A stretch of DNA of 64,000 bases from NCBI GenBank assembly GCA_964460905.1, contig CAYWRM010000001.1, positions 124,001 through 188,000 of the forward strand. Direction: 5' to 3'. Source of the DNA: GCA-002708315 sp964460905. GTDB lineage: Bacteria; Bacteroidota; Bacteroidia; Bacteroidales; F082. The position numbers and the translations under genes are program-made. Each line of letters begins with the position of its first letter. Position 1 is the stretch's first letter. Positions 58,981 to 64,000 of this stretch are shown in pieces. The notes below the pieces were generated by a model, which worked only from the letters and a program-made list of their open reading frames with translations, was not told the DNA's origin and searched no databases.

Positions 58981-60048
58981 TTAGAAATTAAAAATTATTC
59001 CCAGGGTGTGATTTCCGCTGAAACTTTGTGATTCGCGGAAGGTGTAATCAATACCAAAGTAGTTATTAGATTCTTTTTTTAATGGAACCTGTACGCTTAG
59101 TCCTGCACTAAACCCGTTGTTAATATTTATATTTTCAGGGGATGTTATTTCATCAAACATACCTTTTTCATATGTATATCCACCACGAAGTTGAACATAC
59201 TCTTTTAAGCTAAGTTCGAGCCCAAGAGCAAACTGATCCTGGCTGAATGAATTTGATGTAAAATTACCGGCAACAGTAAGTCTGTAATCCTTAGGAAATA
59301 GAAAATCATAAGCAGCTCCAATATTAAGTTGGGCAGGCATTTCAAATGACATTGAACGTTGTTCAAGAGTAAAAGACGTTTCCTGACCTGTTATTATTGT
59401 TCGCATTGAAAGTCCATCACCCGAATACATCATTTTAGGCCCAACATTTTTTAGTGCTATACCAAATGATATTTGTTCTTCAGCTCCTGTAACATACTGT
59501 ATACCTGCATCAATAGCCACACCTACAGCACTAACGTCAGAAATTGATTCGGAAATAACTTTTAAAACAACTCCGGCATATATACTATTAGAAAATGCTT
59601 TTGAGTATGCAATTGCAAAGTTCATTAGGTTTGGCTCATAAGTACCTTGAGATTCATCAGGGTTGTTAACAGTTCTTATGTCAATTTCACCAAACGACAT
59701 TGACATAACTGACAAGCTTAAGGCTCCGGCATCACCAACACGCTGTGATATACCAAATGACATTATATTTGTGCCTGTTCCTTTGAGCCATTGCGTGTTT
59801 GAAAAAATTAATTGGGTTTTATCTGTAAAAGCAGTACCTGCTACATTACCCCAAATGGCCTCAAGACCCCTAACTCTAGACATGTTTGCGCTTGCCCAGC
59901 CACTACTTCTTGCCCACGGATTAATTAATAATTCGGTGGCGCCGGCCTGACCAGCCCGATCCTTGTTTCCCGCAAAAGTCGATTTGGCTAAAGGGAATAT
60001 TAATGCGATGATCAAAACTACGATCAGATTTCTATAAAGAGTTTTCAT
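58981..60048 (-). CDS. PorV/PorQ family outer-membrane barrel
   Basis: From the Met-Lys-Thr start at 60048 the protein has 355 residues; an in-frame ATG 27 bp upstream precedes the basic start of the signal peptide and is less likely. The signal ends near Ser-Thr-Phe-Ala-Gly. The mature start has Gln-Ala-Gly-Ala-Thr-Glu-Leu-Leu-Ile-Asn-Pro-Trp-Ala-Arg-Ser-Ser-Gly near 40 and Trp-Gly-Asn-Val-Ala-Gly near 70, as in PorV, followed by about 14 strands and a terminal Phe. PorV shuttles T9SS substrates from the translocon to the attachment complex; PorQ-like relatives may be dedicated. It follows the giant T9SS gene by 44 bp, suggesting a cognate pair. Confidence 0.8.
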   Translation of the reverse strand: MKTLYRNLIVVLIIALIFPLAKSTFAGNKDRAGQAGATELLINPWARSSGWASANMSRVRGLEAIWGNVAGTAFTDKTQLIFSNTQWLKGTGTNIMSFGISQRVGDAGALSLSVMSMSFGEIDIRTVNNPDESQGTYEPNLMNFAIAYSKAFSNSIYAGVVLKVISESISDVSAVGVAIDAGIQYVTGAEEQISFGIALKNVGPKMMYSGDGLSMRTIITGQETSFTLEQRSMSFEMPAQLNIGAAYDFLFPKDYRLTVAGNFTSNSFSQDQFALGLELSLKEYVQLRGGYTYEKGMFDEITSPENININNGFSAGLSVQVPLKKESNNYFGIDYTFRESQSFSGNHTLGIIFNF

Positions 60049-60092
60049 ATTCAACTTGATTAATTCTTCGTTCAAAACTGATTAAATATTTA

Positions 60093-63000
60093 TTAGAAAG
60101 TGTTTAAGTCAGGGATTCTTGTAATACAGAACCACTTAATAATGCGGTCACCTTCATCAGATTTAACATGAAAATAATAAACACCACCTGCAATTGGTAC
60201 AGAAGCAAAGTTTTTAAGATCCCATTCTATTGTTGTCTCTGGGGTGTCTTTTTTAAATTGCTTAATTTTATTTCCACTAACATTATAAATTGTTATTGTA
60301 CATTTTTCAGGTAGATTAGTAATTTTTATTCTATTATCTATAGCATTGTGCTCGTAATCAGAATAAGCATAGTATGGATTAGGGACAACTACAATAGCAT
60401 CAAGATCTGTTTGTTCTTTTTCTGCTACATCATATTCAGTTTCAAGCCCTGTCATAGAAAATTCATACATGGGATAAAAATTATTTATATCCAAACCTAA
60501 TTCCGGTATTATAGTATCTAATGGGAGCTGTGCATAACCTCTTTGATAAGCTTTTTGTATTCTAATACGAATTTTGGCTTCGTTTGATAACCATTCTTCT
60601 CCAACAACGCCCATTGGTATTCCTGTGTACATTATTGTTCCGTAGAAGCCATTTTCAGCAAATGGAGGAAGAGAAGGGTTTAAAAAATCAGCTAATGAAT
60701 CGAGAATGTGTGATGTAAAACTGCCTGCATCGTATGCTGGCATCTTAAATTCTCGCAAACTCGAATATTTTCCAATTCTATGATCCATTATATATACATA
60801 ATGTTTGCCACCCATAACAGGAGTTCTTCCTATACCTTGACCAGACCAAATATTCTTATCATAAAATTGATCGTCAAGATCAAGATTTCGTTGTGTTGGA
60901 TTGAATAACATATCGCGTCCATTCTGAGCTACTAAATACGAATCTTCAGCAAACATCATATTTAGTCTTTCACCAGTTTCGATATTTATAGCATATCCGG
61001 GAAACCACCCCATACCTCTATGACTAATATAATTTGGATCATTAGGATTATCGCTTGGCTCTGTGCTGGTTGAAAACTTACCATCTTTATCAACAGATGG
61101 AGAAATTCGTTTGTAAAAACGCTTAGCGTTACCTTCAGATAATTCTTCATTATAACCTGCTTCTAATACAGGGCATCTTGTCCATTTATCTTTATCAGGT
61201 GTTAATACAATATCTACACTTGATATATAATTAAAATTCGAAATAGATTTTGCAGCTTTACTATAAGCGGGACCAACAGCACTTTCAAAACCTACAGGGA
61301 TTCTTTGAACACCAAACGATGTCATGCAATATGGAGCCCAGGTTCCTATAAGTATTTTTTCGTAAACTGAATTAGGATCCCATGGGTTTTGCGGTGAACC
61401 CGACATCTCCCAGTCATCTCCACCAGGCAATACATCACTTTGGTATGTTCCAGATCTAATCCAATCGAGAGCATATAAAGGCACGTCAACATCAGATACT
61501 CCACTCAGCCACCTGTGTGAGCTATCTGAATAGGAGATTGTTGATTCTATTAATCCATTGTTTGGCGCAAGTATTTCATAATAGGATATTAAGTCGCTAT
61601 CAACAGGTATTTTCCCTATTTTAATAGGACCTGGAACGTAAGGCTGCTGTATAGAAACAGAGAACCCAAGATCAATAAATAGCTGTTCATATTCTGTCAT
61701 AATTGTTGTATCACTCTCAATTGTATCATTTGTTGCTACATCTAGTAATTTCCAATTACCTACATATTTACTTGTAGTATCACCTATTAAGGTCACCTCA
61801 TCACTAACATCATGAATAATTACACGTACAAGAGTATCCATCCACCATACATAATTAGCGTTAACAACGCTTAATGGGTCAATAATCTTTATATTTAATG
61901 GTCCTGCGTTTGTTTTGTAAACAGGATTATAGGCAATAGGATAATCAGCTGAACCAAAAATATTAACAGAATCAGCTGGTGGTTTTGATAATATTTCTTC
62001 AACAGTTTCTTCTGATAAATCAAGATTCATACCTCCATTACCAAAACCTGCAACTCTTGTTATTTGAGGGCTATTGCCATATTCGGAATTAAGGACGGTG
62101 CCATTAACTGTAAGGTGAGGCATTCCAATATAAGTCTTTATATTTTTTCTTCCCGATAAATATGGTTTTGTTTGACCACTACTATTTGGAAATTCCATCC
62201 CAAACGGAAGATAGTTATTATAAGCATAAGCAAGTGCCAGAAAATAATACTGTTTATTATTAACCAAACGAACATCATCAGTGGCAAACGCATCTTGTGA
62301 TAGCTGGTATGAGTGGCTAATACCGTTATCATTACCATCAACCTTCATTACCGGAACATTTGCGCCAAGATAATCATCATAAATATAATTAACTATTTTA
62401 GTTACACCATTCTTAACATCAAATTGAGCAACTAAACGAGCTAGATCTGCATTATCCAGATTATCAACACTAACTGTTGGGCCTTTAAGCTGGAAAATTT
62501 GGTATCCTTCAAATTTATAGTAAGGATCGCTAGGTACCGGAGGGTCGCTACCCGGTAGAGGCTGAATAATATTTGGGTCAAATTCAACATATTTTTCCAA
62601 ATAGTTATTAGAAGTTGGTGAATTGGTTATGTAAATAATTAATTTTCTGTCTAGTTCAACTAATGAAAGGTCTGGGGCAGTAGGGCCATCGATTACCTTA
62701 AAGCAATTATCGAAAAGTGCCTGACATTTGTCATCAACAACCCTAAGTAATTCAACAGAAGCCCAAGGGCCTCCTGATTTAGCTCGTGCCCATGGAATAC
62801 CTACAGTAATATAGTTAACTGCTCCAGGTTTAAGAGTAAAAGGACCTGCAGATTGCATAAAGCGTCTATCATCAGGAGAGTTAGGCCCTCCATTATCGCC
62901 AGTTTCTTCTGACCAGTAAAACCCGTTCTGATTGTAACCGCCGTTTGGAGGCAAACCATTTGTTCCCCAGTTACAGGGGTCACTATCAAATGGAAACATG

Positions 63001-64000
63001 AAATCACATTCCGGACCTACAGTACCTGCGCCACTTATGTGAGCTGTACCACCATATAACATTTTAGTATTGTCTTTCCATATACCTTTTAAGAAGTTAT
63101 AATATTCAGGAGCCGTACTAGGGTCACTTTGAGCAGCTGCACCCCCATTATTATGATAAACAAATCTGCGCATACCAAAACGTTCATCATCTATTATTCC
63201 ATTACCAAAGTTAACTCCGTTAATGGCTGCAGATCTTACAAAGGTAGCTTCAGTTACAGGAACGCCATCACGAAAAAAAGTCATTTCTCTGAGTGACCCA
63301 TTTTGGGTAACAATATCGCAATTTCCTCCAAAGGATGGACCCGCTGTGCTATCACCTATAAATGATGGGTTGTCATAATGATCAGGATCCATATAAGGTC
63401 CCTGGAAGAAGTCAACACCAATTGCAGGTGGCTGTTCTCCATAAGCTTCAACTTCTCCACCGCCATCAACAGCTTTACCATTGTAGCAATATCCCAAACC
63501 ACGATCAACATCACATCCTACAAAGTCATCCCATCCATATCCAAGGTCAGTATCAACCCATGGTGAGAAATAAGTTTGAGTAAGCTCGAATGTGGAACGG
63601 TTAATTATTTCATAGCTGTAAAAAGTCATGTTGTTAATAACATCATTTGTAGCAAAAGCAAATGCCTGAGCCCTAACTTCTAAGCCGATTGCAGAACCGG
63701 TAGTTTCTGTGTGGATATTTCCTTTATCGTTAAATACCCACCAAAGCGTTTGGTCTCCTTTAATAACCTGGTCGGCAAGAATACTACCAGTAACAGTTTC
63801 TTGATATTCTTGTTCTAATGTTGGAATATCGCTATGACACAATGCATTATCTATGTCGTAATATGGGTAGTCACCAGCAAATGGATCGTATTCGCCATCA
63901 CCAAGAACATCATAAAATGGAGCTAAATAATAACTTTGCCCTTTTGACACATCACCATGAGCCGGCCAGTTTAGTATTGCCGGTGGGATTGAATAATCTT
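60093..64000 (-). CDS. Giant secreted protein with T9SS-like C-terminus, 5' end beyond window
   Basis: The frame is open from 60093 to the window edge, giving about 1302 residues without a real start; the apparent GTG at 63950 is internal, since upstream codons still read well (Asn-Trp-Pro-Ala-His-Gly-Asp). The body has many Asp-Pro-Asn, Gly-Asp-Tyr-Pro-Tyr and Trp-rich segments, and no enzyme motif that I recognise. The last ~100 residues have Val-Val-Val-Pro-Asn-Pro-Tyr-Tyr-Ala, Thr-Ile-Tyr-Asn-Val-Ser-Gly and Gly-Gly-Val-Tyr-Tyr-Phe-His-Val, a sorting-domain-like fold. It is upstream of, and probably co-transcribed with, the PorV/PorQ-like barrel. It may be a very large surface protein. 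Confidence 0.75.
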   Translation of the reverse strand, partial: DYSIPPAILNWPAHGDVSKGQSYYLAPFYDVLGDGEYDPFAGDYPYYDIDNALCHSDIPTLEQEYQETVTGSILADQVIKGDQTLWWVFNDKGNIHTETTGSAIGLEVRAQAFAFATNDVINNMTFYSYEIINRSTFELTQTYFSPWVDTDLGYGWDDFVGCDVDRGLGYCYNGKAVDGGGEVEAYGEQPPAIGVDFFQGPYMDPDHYDNPSFIGDSTAGPSFGGNCDIVTQNGSLREMTFFRDGVPVTEATFVRSAAINGVNFGNGIIDDERFGMRRFVYHNNGGAAAQSDPSTAPEYYNFLKGIWKDNTKMLYGGTAHISGAGTVGPECDFMFPFDSDPCNWGTNGLPPNGGYNQNGFYWSEETGDNGGPNSPDDRRFMQSAGPFTLKPGAVNYITVGIPWARAKSGGPWASVELLRVVDDKCQALFDNCFKVIDGPTAPDLSLVELDRKLIIYITNSPTSNNYLEKYVEFDPNIIQPLPGSDPPVPSDPYYKFEGYQIFQLKGPTVSVDNLDNADLARLVAQFDVKNGVTKIVNYIYDDYLGANVPVMKVDGNDNGISHSYQLSQDAFATDDVRLVNNKQYYFLALAYAYNNYLPFGMEFPNSSGQTKPYLSGRKNIKTYIGMPHLTVNGTVLNSEYGNSPQITRVAGFGNGGMNLDLSEETVEEILSKPPADSVNIFGSADYPIAYNPVYKTNAGPLNIKIIDPLSVVNANYVWWMDTLVRVIIHDVSDEVTLIGDTTSKYVGNWKLLDVATNDTIESDTTIMTEYEQLFIDLGFSVSIQQPYVPGPIKIGKIPVDSDLISYYEILAPNNGLIESTISYSDSSHRWLSGVSDVDVPLYALDWIRSGTYQSDVLPGGDDWEMSGSPQNPWDPNSVYEKILIGTWAPYCMTSFGVQRIPVGFESAVGPAYSKAAKSISNFNYISSVDIVLTPDKDKWTRCPVLEAGYNEELSEGNAKRFYKRISPSVDKDGKFSTSTEPSDNPNDPNYISHRGMGWFPGYAINIETGERLNMMFAEDSYLVAQNGRDMLFNPTQRNLDLDDQFYDKNIWSGQGIGRTPVMGGKHYVYIMDHRIGKYSSLREFKMPAYDAGSFTSHILDSLADFLNPSLPPFAENGFYGTIMYTGIPMGVVGEEWLSNEAKIRIRIQKAYQRGYAQLPLDTIIPELGLDINNFYPMYEFSMTGLETEYDVAEKEQTDLDAIVVVPNPYYAYSDYEHNAIDNRIKITNLPEKCTITIYNVSGNKIKQFKKDTPETTIEWDLKNFASVPIAGGVYYFHVKSDEGDRIIKWFCITRIPDLNTF

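Noticed and set aside
63948..63950. GTG as start of the giant T9SS protein
   Set aside because: The frame stays open and protein-like to the window end and no signal peptide follows the GTG, so it is internal.
1..64000. tRNA, rRNA, CRISPR, prophage, integron or insertion-sequence genes
   Set aside because: I saw no conserved rRNA blocks, tRNA cloverleaf sequences, spaced repeats, transposases or integrases on either strand; a dedicated scan could still find a single tRNA.

Overview
The window is a stretch of chromosome from a Bacteroidota (Bacteroidetes) bacterium, most like an anaerobic or facultative Bacteroidales or Marinilabiliales-type organism. The DNA is AT-rich. Several start regions carry the Bacteroidetes promoter pattern TTG-N19/20-TAnnTTTG. 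Five large secreted proteins end in type IX secretion (T9SS) sorting-domain-like tails, and both the gliding lipoprotein GldH and a PorV/PorQ-type barrel are present. Family and genus cannot be fixed from sequence reading alone. There are no rRNA, tRNA, CRISPR, phage or insertion-sequence genes that I can see.

Layout. 1-1541: a LiaF-like membrane protein and a truncated LytS-type sensor kinase. 1542-4118: queA with a long leader, a nested palindromic repeat, then ispD. 4138-6289: a glycosyltransferase and a flippase-like membrane protein, overlapping. 6314-9679: ruvC, a membrane-embedded MutS-like ATPase and a coiled-coil membrane protein. 9724-11587: gldH, an RNase H with a viroplasmin domain, dsbB and a 50-residue partner absent from most ORF calls. 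11688-14532: sulfate activation genes cysD and cysNC, the latter with an unusual kinase domain. 14693-17722: a secreted subtilase. 17875-19914: ptb-buk. 20319-28460: small envelope genes, a flavin reductase-rubredoxin fusion, a secreted FG-GAP protein and a close homologue of Porphyromonas peptidylarginine deiminase (PPAD). 28596-36958: tatA, mltF, a large unknown lipoprotein, crotonase, rmuC, acyl-CoA dehydrogenase, ridA and an HdeD-like protein. 36981-42171: pabA, then pabB-pabC, separated by a barrel and an FUSC-type protein. 42218-49375: AI-2E-type permease, metG, LD-carboxypeptidase, methyltransferase, marC, a VOC protein and a frameshifted porin. 49456-58869: a secreted PKD protein, a phosphatase/nuclease-fold protein, a leucine-rich repeat protein, a C69 dipeptidase, an acetyltransferase, purF, a HIT protein and greA. 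58981-64000: a PorV/PorQ-family barrel behind a giant T9SS substrate that runs off the window.

How the genes fit together. Most of the window is housekeeping in short operons. The accessory flavour comes from the envelope: T9SS cargo (protease, deiminase, adhesin-like and repeat proteins), outer-membrane barrels and lipoproteins. Ptb and Buk, with the crotonase and acyl-CoA dehydrogenase, point to acyl-CoA metabolism ending in a carboxylic acid and ATP. The most interesting items are the PPAD homologue with all known catalytic and substrate-binding residues in place, the degenerate APS-kinase domain of CysNC, the A8-tract frameshift in the porin, the membrane MutS-like protein directly behind ruvC, and the 166-bp nested palindrome between queA and ispD. 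I found no clearly new multi-gene system.
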